From UBA7236 sp035439505 (GTDB lineage Bacteria > Bacteroidota > Bacteroidia > Chitinophagales > BACL12): a DNA stretch of 64,000 nucleotides. A program made the translations under genes and the position numbers. Where the stretch lies: positions 36,740-100,739 of the forward strand of contig DAORKJ010000002.1 in NCBI GenBank assembly GCA_035439505.1. The letters run 5' to 3'. The notes beneath the pieces are model-generated. The model worked only from the letters and a program-made list of their open reading frames with translations. It searched no databases and was not told the DNA's origin. Below are positions 1 through 8,756 of the stretch, one piece after another (position 1 is the first letter of the stretch; every line of letters begins with the position of its first letter).

Positions 1-861
1 GCCATTACGGTATTATCCTTTATTGTTTGGGCTCACCACATGTTTATGACAGGATTGAATCCATTTATCGGTTCAATTTTCGTAATATTTACGTTAATTA
101 TTGCGGTGCCATCTGCGATCAAAGTATTTAACTGGCTTACCACATTATGGAAAGGGGATATTCGGTTAAATCCGCAAATGTTGTTCGCAATTGGCTTCGT
201 TTCACTGTTCATTTCCGGAGGGTTAACAGGTATTTTCTTAGGTAACTCTTCTATTGATATTCGTTTACACGATACCTATTTCGTTGTTGCTCACTTCCAC
301 TTAGTAATGGGTGTGGCAGCATTTTTCGGAATGTTTGCAGGCGTTTACCACTGGTTCCCTAAAATGTTTGGTCGCTATATGAACCAAACTTTAGGTTATA
401 TTCATTTCTGGGGAACAATCGTATCTGCTTATTTGATATTCTATCCAATGCACTTTGAAATTGCATTACCACGTCGTTATTATACCCACTCAGGTTTTGA
501 AACATTTAGTGGTTTCGAATCTTTGAACATGTTTATTTCGACAGTGGCAATTATTTCATTTGCATTACAATTGTTATTTGTATTCAATTTCTTCTATAGT
601 ATTTGGTATGGTAGAAAAATGCGTGATAAAAATCCTTACAACGCAAATACATTAGAATGGACAACACCTTTGCGTCCGGGACATGGTAACTGGGAAGGAG
701 ATATTCCTGAAGTTCACCGTTGGCCTTATGACTATAACAAACACGGAAGAGAATTTATTCCTCAAACTGAACCGTTAAGTCAATACGAAATTGAACATGG
801 TGAACATGGTGATGAAATGGACGGCGACCATATTATTGATGATAAAGATTTAAAATCATAA
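1..861 (+). CDS. ctaD: Cytochrome c oxidase subunit I, C-terminal part (5' end outside window)
   Basis: Catalytic subunit of an aa3-type heme-copper oxidase in the inner membrane, which reduces O2 to water with electrons from cytochrome c. The frame is open from base 1, so the gene begins upstream. The fragment starts inside the catalytic core: the adjacent His pair at fragment residues 12-13 (AHHMFMTG) corresponds to CuB ligands, and HDTYFVVAHFHLVMG carries the heme a3 and heme a histidines. Several hydrophobic helices follow, then a hydrophilic Asp/His/Glu-rich tail ending DDKDLKS. An ATG at base 40 lies inside the conserved core and is not the true start. It is followed 19 bp later by heme O synthase and then subunits III and IV, as expected for an oxidase operon. 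Family assignment is secure. Confidence 0.96.
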   Translation, partial: AITVLSFIVWAHHMFMTGLNPFIGSIFVIFTLIIAVPSAIKVFNWLTTLWKGDIRLNPQMLFAIGFVSLFISGGLTGIFLGNSSIDIRLHDTYFVVAHFHLVMGVAAFFGMFAGVYHWFPKMFGRYMNQTLGYIHFWGTIVSAYLIFYPMHFEIALPRRYYTHSGFETFSGFESLNMFISTVAIISFALQLLFVFNFFYSIWYGRKMRDKNPYNANTLEWTTPLRPGHGNWEGDIPEVHRWPYDYNKHGREFIPQTEPLSQYEIEHGEHGDEMDGDHIIDDKDLKS

Positions 862-880
862 TTAGCTTTTTCATAATTAC

Positions 881-1774
881 ATGAGCAAAGAAACTTCTAT
901 ATCTAAACAAGGCATAGGCAAAACAATTGCAGCCAAACTGAAAGATTACCACATGCTGGTAAAATTCAGATTGAGTTTCATTGTTGTGTTCAGTGCAGGT
1001 ATAGGATATTTATTTGCCGGTGGCGAACAATCATCGTTCTTTTTATTTTTAGCAGGTGGATTTTTGATTACAGCAGCATCAAATGCTATTAATCAGATAA
1101 TTGAATCTGATACGGATAAATTAATGACGCGCACCGCTGATCGACCTTTAGCTGCCGGAAGAATGCAGTCAACGGAAGCTATAATTGCTGCCGGGCTGAT
1201 GGCAGTTTCGGGTATTGCTATTTTATGGGTTTGGTTTAATACCTTAAGTGCATTACTTGGAGCTTTATCACTCATTAGTTATGCCTTTTTGTATACACCA
1301 ATGAAAAAGGTTTCACCAATTGCTGTTTTTATTGGCGCATTTCCCGGTGCAATGCCACCACTTATTGGTTGTGCAGCAGCAGCAGGTGGAATTAACGATT
1401 TAGCTATATTGTTATTTTCAGTGCAGTTTGTATGGCAGTTTCCTCATTTTTGGTCTATTGCCTGGGTTGCAGCTGATGATTACGCAAAAGGCGGATTTCA
1501 TTTATTGCCTTCTGTAAAAGGACGTTCTAAGACATCAGCTTTATATATTGTTATTTATACCATCTTATTGATACCTGTAAGTTTGCTTATGTATTTATTA
1601 GGTTACACAGGGTGGATATCAGCATTAATTGTTTTTATAACCGGAATATTATTTTTATTACAAACTGTTAAACTGTATCGCAGCAGTGAAATTAAAGATG
1701 CACGCAGTTTAATGTTTGGTTCGTTTTTATATTTACCAATCGTGCTTATTGCATTGTTGGTAGATCAAATTTAA
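881..1774 (+). CDS. ctaB: Protoheme IX farnesyltransferase (heme O synthase)
   Basis: Membrane prenyltransferase that adds a farnesyl group to heme b to make heme O, the precursor of heme A for the oxidase encoded around it. The 297-residue length is normal for CyoE/CtaB. The polyprenyl-diphosphate binding motif is visible near residue 70 (NAINQIIESDTDKLMTRT, then RPLAAGRM), and about nine hydrophobic helices follow. A second conserved segment, WQFPHFWSIAWVAADDYAKG, sits near residue 185. It lies 19 bp after subunit I and 4 bp before the next subunit III gene, so it is almost certainly cotranscribed. cyoE is the synonym used in E. coli. Confidence 0.95.
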   Translation: MSKETSISKQGIGKTIAAKLKDYHMLVKFRLSFIVVFSAGIGYLFAGGEQSSFFLFLAGGFLITAASNAINQIIESDTDKLMTRTADRPLAAGRMQSTEAIIAAGLMAVSGIAILWVWFNTLSALLGALSLISYAFLYTPMKKVSPIAVFIGAFPGAMPPLIGCAAAAGGINDLAILLFSVQFVWQFPHFWSIAWVAADDYAKGGFHLLPSVKGRSKTSALYIVIYTILLIPVSLLMYLLGYTGWISALIVFITGILFLLQTVKLYRSSEIKDARSLMFGSFLYLPIVLIALLVDQI

Positions 1775-1778
1775 AAAT

Positions 1779-2363
1779 ATGGCATCATCAATACATAAAA
1801 GGTATATCGTACATCCCTACAAGTTTAACTTGTGGATTGGCATCGTGTCGATGGTGATGATATTCGCTGCATTTACCAGCGCCTATGTTGTAAAAAAAGG
1901 AGATACACGCACTTGGGAACATATCCATTTGCCATCCATTTTTACAACGGCAACAATTGTAATAGTGATTAGCAGTCTTTTTATGCATGCCGCTTATTTG
2001 GCGTTTAAAAAAGGTGCTTTAAATTTATATAGAGGGTTTATTGTAACAGCATTCATTTTAGGTGCTGGTTTTTTAGCCCTTCAAATTCAAGGATGGAATA
2101 CTTTGGTTAATGAAGGTTACGGATTAACCGAAAATGTTGCAGGTTCTTTTATTTATGTTATTTCCGGCGCGCATTTTTTGCATGTTGCCGGTGGTGTAAT
2201 TGCATTAATGGTGTTTGCTGTTCGTGCTTTTACCAGATTAAAAACAACCGAATCGGATTTAATGAAGACAAATACTATTAATATCGAAGTAATGGCAACT
2301 TATTGGCATTTTGTCGATTTTTTATGGGTTTATCTTTATTTTTTCTTTTTATTGAACAGATAA
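1779..2363 (+). CDS. Cytochrome c oxidase subunit III, first copy
   Basis: Integral membrane subunit III of the heme-copper oxidase, 194 residues with five hydrophobic segments. Typical subunit III residues are present: SAYVVKKGDTRTW early, GAHFLHVAGG near residue 130, and the C-terminal signature ATYWHFVDFLWVYLYFFF. This is the short five-helix form rather than the seven-helix mitochondrial form. A second, longer subunit III gene follows 12 bp downstream. Two adjacent subunit III-type genes are a recurrent arrangement in Bacteroidota oxidase clusters. Start ATG 1779 lies 4 bp after the heme O synthase stop codon. Confidence 0.92.
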   Translation: MASSIHKRYIVHPYKFNLWIGIVSMVMIFAAFTSAYVVKKGDTRTWEHIHLPSIFTTATIVIVISSLFMHAAYLAFKKGALNLYRGFIVTAFILGAGFLALQIQGWNTLVNEGYGLTENVAGSFIYVISGAHFLHVAGGVIALMVFAVRAFTRLKTTESDLMKTNTINIEVMATYWHFVDFLWVYLYFFFLLNR

Positions 2364-2375
2364 AATTTTAGAATT

Positions 2376-3053
2376 TTGGAAGCAGTTGCTAAAACGAACG
2401 CAAAAGAACTTTGGGACGGTGGAGATTCCCCGTTTAGAGTTAGCTATGGCAAGGTGATGATGTGGTATTTCCTCATCAGCGATACTTTTACTTTTGCCGG
2501 CTTATTAATTTCTTATGGAGCTATCAGAATGAGCCATCCTGCTCATGAAGAAGGTAACATGATGAGTTGGCCGGATCCTAACGAAGTATTTAACGCCATT
2601 CCATTTACACATGCGCATCTACCTTTGGCATTTGTTACGTTCATGACCTTTACGCTGATTTTCAGCTCGGTTACCATGGTTCGTGCCGTGCAGGAAGGAC
2701 ATGAAATGAACAGAAAAGGTGTTTTATTCTGGATGTTCCTGACTATTCTTGGTGGTTTAACCTTTGTTGGTAGTCAGTATCTTGAATGGACCCACTTAAT
2801 TCATGAAGGTCAAACTTTAACCCATAACCCTTTTGGAGCAGCATCGTTTGGTGCTTTGTTCTTCCTCATTACCGGTTTCCACGGATTCCACGTGAGTGTT
2901 GGGGTGTGTTTAAATACCTGGGCATTTATTCAAACTTACAGAGGGGTTTTCCACCGTCGTGGACATTATGAAATGATTGAAAAATTAGGTTTATACTGGC
3001 ACTTTGTAGATTTAGTTTGGGTTTTTGTATTCTTAGCATTCTATTTATTATAA
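2376..3053 (+). CDS. Cytochrome c oxidase subunit III, second copy
   Basis: Second subunit III-type protein, 225 residues, more complete than its neighbour. It has the family motifs GFHGFHVSVGV near residue 168 and YWHFVDLVWVFVFLAFYLL at the C-terminus. The start is a TTG at 2376. There is an in-frame stop at 2361 and no ATG in between, and the first downstream ATG codons fall in the first conserved membrane segment (KVMMWYFLISD). A TTG start is therefore the best choice. The gene belongs to the same tight operon as its neighbours. Whether both subunit III proteins join one complex cannot be read from the sequence. Confidence 0.9.
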   Translation: MEAVAKTNAKELWDGGDSPFRVSYGKVMMWYFLISDTFTFAGLLISYGAIRMSHPAHEEGNMMSWPDPNEVFNAIPFTHAHLPLAFVTFMTFTLIFSSVTMVRAVQEGHEMNRKGVLFWMFLTILGGLTFVGSQYLEWTHLIHEGQTLTHNPFGAASFGALFFLITGFHGFHVSVGVCLNTWAFIQTYRGVFHRRGHYEMIEKLGLYWHFVDLVWVFVFLAFYLL

Positions 3054-3071
3054 AAAATTTAACTGAAAGAT

Positions 3072-3407
3072 ATGTCACACGGTACTCATGCAGAAAAAAT
3101 AAAAAAAGTATGGACAATTTGCGGTGTTCTTGCAATTGTAACTGCTTTTGAAATTGCAGCGGCGCTTATTCACTGGAAGTATATGCCGGAAAGCCCAAGA
3201 TGGTGGCTTAACTTACTCTTCATTATTTTGAGTGCGGCTAAAGCGTATTATATCATGAGCGAATTTATGCACTTAAAATATGAACTTAAAGCAATGGCCG
3301 TAAGTATATTAGCACCGTTCCTGTTTTTGGTATGGGGTATAATTGCATTCCTTTGGGAAGGTGGTTACTGGTTGAGTTTAAAAGAATCGTGGGAGATTCT
3401 TAAATAA
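3072..3407 (+). CDS. Cytochrome c oxidase subunit IV family protein
   Basis: Small oxidase subunit of 111 residues with three hydrophobic helices: residues about 15-33, 45-64 and 75-95. The pattern AAKAYYIMSEFMHLKYE between helices 2 and 3, with a charged His-containing segment, is typical of the prokaryotic subunit IV family. It lies 18 bp after subunit III and 2 bp before the SCO-like gene. The role of this subunit is structural or in assembly. It carries no metal ligands. Confidence 0.9.
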   Translation: MSHGTHAEKIKKVWTICGVLAIVTAFEIAAALIHWKYMPESPRWWLNLLFIILSAAKAYYIMSEFMHLKYELKAMAVSILAPFLFLVWGIIAFLWEGGYWLSLKESWEILK

Positions 3408-3409
3408 CG

Positions 3410-4066
3410 ATGGCAAACAAACGGGGGCGGGTATGGGCAATTGTAATGCTCACAATTATAGTTGTGCTCCCGCTTATTTCAGTTATTTTTCTAAAGGAAG
3501 GCTTCAAAATCAGAGAAGAAGCACCTGCAAGCAGCAGGATGATTATTGATAATCCACCTCAAATTCCTGATTATTTTACTGTTTCTCATAGAGGAGATAC
3601 CATTACCAAAAAACGTATGCTTAACAAGGTATGTGTGATGGATTTTTCTACCTACAGCTGCGGTACTACTAATGATGCCCGCGAGCGGAAATTATTTGAG
3701 ATTCAGGAAGACTATTATGGGAAAACAAAAGCATTGCGTCTAATCTCACATACGCTTAACCCTGAGCTTGACCAAACAACCCAGTTAGTGTCTATGGCTG
3801 AGCGGTACTCAGCCCGTGAAATTTGGCACTTTGTTAGAACGGATGACAGCTCCTCATTCAAATTTCACGACTTCAGTAAAAATATTTTCGAAAAAACAGG
3901 TGCTATTGAAACTGATACGCTTTGTCCACAGTTAGTATATCTTGTGGATGGGGATGGATTTCTCCGCGGCGCTTACGACCCTTTGATTGAATCCCAATTC
4001 CACGATTTATATAACGATATTCTGTTTCTGATAAATAAACTGGATCTGGATGAACAAGAGAAATAA
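3410..4066 (+). CDS. SCO-like thioredoxin-fold protein lacking the copper-binding motif
   Basis: Membrane-anchored periplasmic protein of 218 residues with one N-terminal transmembrane helix (about 8-28). The order of segments matches the SCO1/SenC family and the gene downstream: a strand, then the metal-site loop, then RLISHTLNPELDQTTQL, WHFVRTDD, and LVYLVDGDGFLRGAYD. The copper-binding residues are not conserved. The CxxxC site is reduced to C84 followed by Asn at the second Cys position (SYSCGTTND-type loop: C84-G-T-T-N88), and the C-terminal His ligand is absent (TDTLCPQLVYL). It is probably a paralogue with a structural or redox role rather than a copper donor. The stop codon overlaps the start of the intact SCO gene by 17 bp, implying translational coupling. 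Confidence 0.8.
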   Translation: MANKRGRVWAIVMLTIIVVLPLISVIFLKEGFKIREEAPASSRMIIDNPPQIPDYFTVSHRGDTITKKRMLNKVCVMDFSTYSCGTTNDARERKLFEIQEDYYGKTKALRLISHTLNPELDQTTQLVSMAERYSAREIWHFVRTDDSSSFKFHDFSKNIFEKTGAIETDTLCPQLVYLVDGDGFLRGAYDPLIESQFHDLYNDILFLINKLDLDEQEK

Positions 4067-4703
4067 TATAATAATTGCCGGTGTTGTCGGAGTTGCTTTT
4101 ATTCTCTTTGTGATTTTTGTGTATTTGCCTTATGCCGACAAGCAGGAAAACCTGAATAAGGTAAAACAATCGTATCAACATTCTTCTTTTTTACGCGACT
4201 CGCTTAATCATATTCCTAATTTTACCTGCGTAGACCAAAATGGAAAAACCTTTACCAATAAGGATGTTGAAGAAACAGTATTCGTAGCGGAATTTTTTTA
4301 TACCGAATGTGATGCCTATTGTCCGGTTACATCAAAACATCTTGCACAAGTACAGCAATCGTTAAACAACGCCATAAATTTTAAAATTCTTTCTTTTAGC
4401 CTCAACCCTGAAACAGATTCAGTGCCGGTTTTAAGAAAATATGCTGATGCGTATAAAGCCAAAGATAATATGTGGCATTTTTTACGTGGAGAACAATCCG
4501 ATATTTTTGATTTGGGTGAACAAGGTTTCTTTACCGTTGTTAAAGGAGCGGATGGCTCGTTTAAAGGGCATTCGGATAAGTTTACGCTTGTCGATAAAAA
4601 TGGTAATATCAGAGGATTTTATAAAGGAACCGACTCAATTCAAATGCAAGCTTTAATTCAGGATATCAATTATCTCGTGTTTAAAAATGAAGTCAATGAA
4701 TGA
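4050..4703 (+). CDS. SCO1/SenC family copper chaperone
   Basis: Membrane-anchored copper chaperone that delivers copper to the CuA site of subunit II. It has 217 residues with a single N-terminal helix (about 7-27). The copper ligands are all visible: C87 and C91 in FFYTECDAYCPV, and H174 in GHSDKFTLVD. The segment SFSLNPETDSVPVLRKYA is also characteristic. It overlaps the preceding degenerate SCO-like gene by 17 bp and the following DUF420 gene by 17 bp. This makes a translationally coupled trio of assembly factors behind the structural subunits. Confidence 0.92.
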   Translation: MNKRNNIIIAGVVGVAFILFVIFVYLPYADKQENLNKVKQSYQHSSFLRDSLNHIPNFTCVDQNGKTFTNKDVEETVFVAEFFYTECDAYCPVTSKHLAQVQQSLNNAINFKILSFSLNPETDSVPVLRKYADAYKAKDNMWHFLRGEQSDIFDLGEQGFFTVVKGADGSFKGHSDKFTLVDKNGNIRGFYKGTDSIQMQALIQDINYLVFKNEVNE

Positions 4704-5259
4704 AAAATCAACCAATAGAATAATTTTTGCAATATCGGTGGCCGTGCCGGTTTTAGTTGCAGTATTATTTTATACACCTGCATTGAACCTAAATATCAAT
4801 GTTTCATTTTTACCAAAATTACATGCCATATTAAATTCTACCGTTGCCATTTTATTATTAATCGGTTTGTATTTTATAAAAACGAAAAATATCAAGGCGC
4901 ATAAATTAACTATGTTGGGAGCATTTTCAACCTCAGCATTGTTTTTAATATCTTATGTGATTTATCATTCAGCCTCTGAGTCAACATTATTTGGCGATAG
5001 CAATTTTGATGGAACAGTTAGCGCGGAGGAAAGTGCTGCAGTGAGCAGTATAAAAATGGTGTATTATATCATTTTACTATCGCACATTATTCTGGCTGCT
5101 GTTATCATGCCGTTTATTTTAATTACTGTTTCCCATGGGTTGTCTGCAAGGTTCGATAAACACCGGAAAATTGCCAAAATAACCTGGCCTTTATGGTTTT
5201 ATGTTGCCGTAACAGGCGTGGTGGTATATTTTATGATTGCACCCTATTATCCGCATTAA
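4687..5259 (+). CDS. DUF420 membrane protein (CtaM-like oxidase assembly factor) with an EF-hand-like loop
   Basis: Membrane protein of 190 residues with about five helices. The DUF420 pattern of conserved histidines is present (FLPKLHAILNS, KAHKLTM, SYVIYHSA, LSHIILA, DKHRKIAKITWPLW). DUF420 includes CtaM, which is needed for active aa3 oxidase in Gram-positive bacteria, and the position in a cox cluster fits that role. Unusually, the loop between helices 3 and 4 contains D104-S-N106-F-D108-G109-T-V-S-A-E-E115, a textbook 12-residue EF-hand calcium loop. The ATG at 4687 overlaps the SCO gene; an ATG at 4696 is an alternative start. Confidence 0.85.
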   Translation: MKSMNEKSTNRIIFAISVAVPVLVAVLFYTPALNLNINVSFLPKLHAILNSTVAILLLIGLYFIKTKNIKAHKLTMLGAFSTSALFLISYVIYHSASESTLFGDSNFDGTVSAEESAAVSSIKMVYYIILLSHIILAAVIMPFILITVSHGLSARFDKHRKIAKITWPLWFYVAVTGVVVYFMIAPYYPH

Positions 5260-5275
5260 TGCTTAAATTTGTACT

Positions 5276-5530
5276 ATGAAACTCCGTATCGTAATTGCGT
5301 TTGTGGCGTTTTTTCTGCTAACTAGCCTCAGCACAGAATTGAGTGCACAATGTGCTATGTGTAAAGCCGCTGCCGAAGAAGGTGCTAAAGATGGCAACCT
5401 CCAAAGTGCATCGTTAAATACCGGAATAGCTTATTTATTGGTGATGCCTTATTTGGCATTTATGGTAGTAGGTTACCTTTGGTATAGAAATTACAAGAAA
5501 AAGAAAGCCGAAGGCACTTATATCAACTAA
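5276..5530 (+). CDS. Small membrane protein with signal peptide and CxxC motif
   Basis: I do not recognise a named family. The 84-residue protein begins with a hydrophobic signal segment (about 5-23) ending near LSAQ. A C-A-M-C motif follows immediately at what would be the start of the mature protein. A single transmembrane helix comes next (about 50-68), then a basic cytoplasmic tail (RNYKKKKAEG). It lies 16 bp after the DUF420 gene and closes the oxidase cluster. Its position and the exported CxxC suggest a metal-binding or thiol-redox role in oxidase assembly; this is inference. Confidence 0.75.
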   Translation: MKLRIVIAFVAFFLLTSLSTELSAQCAMCKAAAEEGAKDGNLQSASLNTGIAYLLVMPYLAFMVVGYLWYRNYKKKKAEGTYIN

Positions 5531-5533
5531 GAG

Positions 5534-6235
5534 TTAAATATCACCTTCCATAGGTCGTATTAGTATTTCTTCCACAACAGTTCTGTCTGAAACCTCCCAG
5601 GCTTGGTAAATGAGTTTGGCAACATCGTCAACATTAATAAATCTGGATTCAGGTAATTGTGTGCCGTTCCACGAATCGGTTAAAACTGCTCCGGGCAATA
5701 CAGCTGTAACTCTAACCTTATACTGTTTGAGTTCATGGCGGAGGTTTTGAGAAAAACCGTATAATGCAAACTTCGAAATGGCATAAGAGCCACCAGCGTC
5801 ATAAGCGTTTTTACTGGCTACGGAACAAATGTTAAAAATATGACCATGTTGGTGTTTAATCATATTGGGAACTAGGGCACGTGTCAGATGATAAGCAGAA
5901 TAAAGATTAGTATCGATGAGCTGCTCCAATATGCCTTCCGGTTCATTATGAATATTGCCGGGTATAAAAACACCTGCATTGTTAATCAGGACATCAATTT
6001 TGTTAAATGCAGATTTACAGGTTGCTGCAAATTGAATTACCTGTTCCTTTTTTGATACATCACAAACTTGTGTAACAATTGTAGCAGATGGGTGTATTGC
6101 TATGAGTTCACCCTTAAGTGTGTCTAAATCGGCTTGAGTGCGAGCGCACGCGGCGATATTAAAACCGTGTTTTGCAAATAATAGCGCAATTGCTTTGCCT
6201 ATTCCTTTAGTGGCACCGGTAACTACAATGTTCAT
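5534..6235 (-). CDS. Short-chain dehydrogenase/reductase
   Basis: Classical SDR of 233 residues. The N-terminal nucleotide-binding motif TGATKGIG is at residues 6-13, NNAG at about 85-88, and the catalytic triad is S138, Y151 and K155 (SVASKNAYDAGGSYAISK region). The substrate cannot be inferred. An ATG 54 bp further upstream (6289) is possible. It would place 18 non-conserved residues before the Rossmann motif and overlap priA on the other strand, so ATG 6235 is preferred. The gene is convergent with the oxidase cluster, with stop codons 3 bp apart, and divergent from priA. Confidence 0.9.
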   Translation of the reverse strand: MNIVVTGATKGIGKAIALLFAKHGFNIAACARTQADLDTLKGELIAIHPSATIVTQVCDVSKKEQVIQFAATCKSAFNKIDVLINNAGVFIPGNIHNEPEGILEQLIDTNLYSAYHLTRALVPNMIKHQHGHIFNICSVASKNAYDAGGSYAISKFALYGFSQNLRHELKQYKVRVTAVLPGAVLTDSWNGTQLPESRFINVDDVAKLIYQAWEVSDRTVVEEILIRPMEGDI

Positions 6236-6288
6236 CGTTAAGTGATTTAATTTAAATAGTTTTACAAAATAAAACAATTTACCCCGCA

Positions 6289-8736
6289 ATGAATAACTTG
6301 TTTGCTGATGTGATTTTGCCGTTTGCGTTGGAAAAGAACTACACCTATGCAGTTCCGGATGAGTTTGGTGCGGCGCTTACTCCGGGTATGCGTGTAGAAG
6401 TGCCTTTCAGAAATAAAAGTTATACAGGTATTGTTGCTAAAATTCATACAAACATTCCCGCCGGTTATCAGCCAAAAGCGATATTAGCTTTGCCCGATCA
6501 TTTGCATATTGTAAATAAGGTTCAATTAGAATTTTGGAAATGGATGGCAGGTTATTATATGTGTTCAACAGGTGATGTGATGAATGCTGCATTACCTGCA
6601 CCTTACAAACTCAGCAGCGAAACAATTATTGTGTTGAAGGCGGATGTAAATATAGATGCTGCTTTATTGGAAGATAAAGAATTTTTAATTGCAGAAGCAT
6701 TAACTATTCAGAAAGAACTGAAGTTAAAAGATATTCAACTTATACTTCAACAAAAAACAATTCAACCCACCATAAAATCGCTGATAGAAAAGGGAATTGT
6801 TTATGTAAAGGAAGAGTTGACAGAAGTATATACACCAAAAACTGAAAAGTTTATTGTATTAAATAAAAAGTACACCGATGAAGCGGCATTACAACAACTG
6901 TTTGAACAATTGCAACGCCATGAAAAGCAGTTAAATATTTTAATGGTGTATTATCAGCATTCCCAAAATAATAATAAGATTAAAAAATCATTTTTATTAA
7001 GAAAATCGGGAGCATCGGCAGCTGTGCTTAAAACGCTTATAAAAAATAATATTTTTGAAGAAATAGATGAACAGGTCAGCAGATTACAATTGTATGGTGA
7101 TGACCAGATGGATGATTTTGTTTTAAATGCAGAACAGGAAAGAGCAATTAATGAAACAAGGAATTTTTTAAAAGAAAAAAGTACTGTATTAATTCATGGT
7201 GTTACCGGTAGTGGTAAAACGGAAGTGTATATTGAGCTCATAAAAGAATATATTCAATCTGGCAAACAAGTATTGTATTTGTTGCCGGAAATTGCATTAA
7301 CCACACAAATTATTTCACGACTTAAAAAACGTTTTGGCAATCAGATTGGTGTTTACCATTCTAAGTTTAATCAAAACGAAAGAATTGAAATTTGGCAGCG
7401 TGTTTTAAATAATGAATATAGAATTATTTTAGGGGCGCGGTCTTCGTTGTTTTTGCCTTTTAATGATTTGGGTTTGATAATTATTGATGAGGAGCATGAT
7501 TATTCGTATAAACAACACGAACCTGCACCGCGTTATCATGCCCGCGATGCAGCAATTTATCTGGCTTATTTACATAACGCCAAAACAGTATTGGGAACAG
7601 CAACACCATGTATTGAAACTTATTTTCAGGCAGTGCATGGGAAATTCGGATTGGTGAAAATGCTAAAACGATATGCCGATATGGCAATGCCGGAAATCCG
7701 TATTGCTGATGTAAAGGAAGAAGAAAAAAATAAAACCATGCATTCGCATTTTACTTCTGCTTTGGTGGGAAGAATGAAATATGCATTGGATTTAAAAGAA
7801 CAAATTATTTTGTTTCAAAATAGAAGGGGATATGCGCCATTTCTCATTTGTGAAGCTTGTGGGTGGACACCCAGATGTATTAATTGTGATGTAAACCTAG
7901 TTTACCATAAGTTCAGTAATGAATTGAGATGTCATTATTGTAATTATACAAATAATACTTATACCGTATGCCCGGCATGTGGAAGCTCGCGAATTATAAT
8001 TAAAGGTTTTGGAACAGAAAAAATTGATGATGAATTGCAATATTTATTTCCTGAAGCAAAAACAGGCAGGTTAGATTTGGATACCGTAAAATCGAAACAT
8101 GGGCATGAAAAAATATTACGTGCATTTGAGTCGGGCGATATTGATATTTTAACCGGTACACAAATGGTTACTAAGGGACTGGATTTTGACAATGTAAATC
8201 TGGTTGGCATTTTAAGTGCGGATCAGATTTTAAATTTTTCTGATTTCAGAGCAGCAGAAAGAGCATTCCAAATGATAACACAGGTAAGTGGGAGAGCCGG
8301 CCGGAAAAACAAAAAGGGCCTTGTAATGATTCAGGCCATTCAGGTAAATCATCCTGTATTACATTATGTCATGCAAAATGATTATGCCGGATTTTACACC
8401 AAAGAAATTGCCGAGCGGCAGCAATTTGGTTATCCGCCATTTATGCGTTTAATTAGAATTACGTTGAGACATAATAAGGTTGAAACTGTAAACAAAACAG
8501 CATCCTGGCTGGGGTCAGAGCTCAAAAATCAATTGGGCGAACGTGTGTTGGGACCTGCAATTCCGGGAATTCCGCGTATTCGTAATAAATATTTGTCGGA
8601 AATCATGATTAAATTCCCAAACAACAGGGTAAGCGGCGAATATGTGAAACAAATTGTGAAATTAGAAGTGGAAAAGTTGCAGCTAAATCCATCCCACAAA
8701 CGGGTTGAAATTGTGATAGATGTTGACCCAATGTAG
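6289..8736 (+). CDS. priA: Primosomal protein N' (replication restart helicase)
   Basis: 3'-5' superfamily 2 DNA helicase that reloads the replisome at stalled forks. The 815 residues cover the complete domain set. The N-terminal 3'-end binding domain is at about 1-100. Walker A GVTGSGKTEVY starts at residue 304, DEEHD lies near 400, and helicase motif IV-VI segments include TGTQMVTKGLDFD and QVSGRAGR. The eight zinc-binding cysteines are present in four CxxC pairs between about 525 and 565 (CEACGW, CINC, CHYC, CPAC). The start ATG follows AT-rich spacer shared with the divergent SDR gene. No truncation is seen. Confidence 0.96.
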   Translation: MNNLFADVILPFALEKNYTYAVPDEFGAALTPGMRVEVPFRNKSYTGIVAKIHTNIPAGYQPKAILALPDHLHIVNKVQLEFWKWMAGYYMCSTGDVMNAALPAPYKLSSETIIVLKADVNIDAALLEDKEFLIAEALTIQKELKLKDIQLILQQKTIQPTIKSLIEKGIVYVKEELTEVYTPKTEKFIVLNKKYTDEAALQQLFEQLQRHEKQLNILMVYYQHSQNNNKIKKSFLLRKSGASAAVLKTLIKNNIFEEIDEQVSRLQLYGDDQMDDFVLNAEQERAINETRNFLKEKSTVLIHGVTGSGKTEVYIELIKEYIQSGKQVLYLLPEIALTTQIISRLKKRFGNQIGVYHSKFNQNERIEIWQRVLNNEYRIILGARSSLFLPFNDLGLIIIDEEHDYSYKQHEPAPRYHARDAAIYLAYLHNAKTVLGTATPCIETYFQAVHGKFGLVKMLKRYADMAMPEIRIADVKEEEKNKTMHSHFTSALVGRMKYALDLKEQIILFQNRRGYAPFLICEACGWTPRCINCDVNLVYHKFSNELRCHYCNYTNNTYTVCPACGSSRIIIKGFGTEKIDDELQYLFPEAKTGRLDLDTVKSKHGHEKILRAFESGDIDILTGTQMVTKGLDFDNVNLVGILSADQILNFSDFRAAERAFQMITQVSGRAGRKNKKGLVMIQAIQVNHPVLHYVMQNDYAGFYTKEIAERQQFGYPPFMRLIRITLRHNKVETVNKTASWLGSELKNQLGERVLGPAIPGIPRIRNKYLSEIMIKFPNNRVSGEYVKQIVKLEVEKLQLNPSHKRVEIVIDVDPM

Positions 8737-8744
8737 TATCTTTG
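8737..8744 (+). promoter_or_regulatory. Bacteroidota -7 promoter box of the Rrf2 gene
   Basis: TATCTTTG matches the Bacteroidota -7 consensus TAnnTTTG. It begins at the end of priA and lies 12 bp before the preferred ATG of the Rrf2 regulator. The alternative TTG start at 8742 would lie inside this box, which argues for the ATG at 8757. I see no convincing -33 TTTG at the usual distance. Confidence 0.55.
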
Positions 8745-8756
8745 CCGCATAAACCT

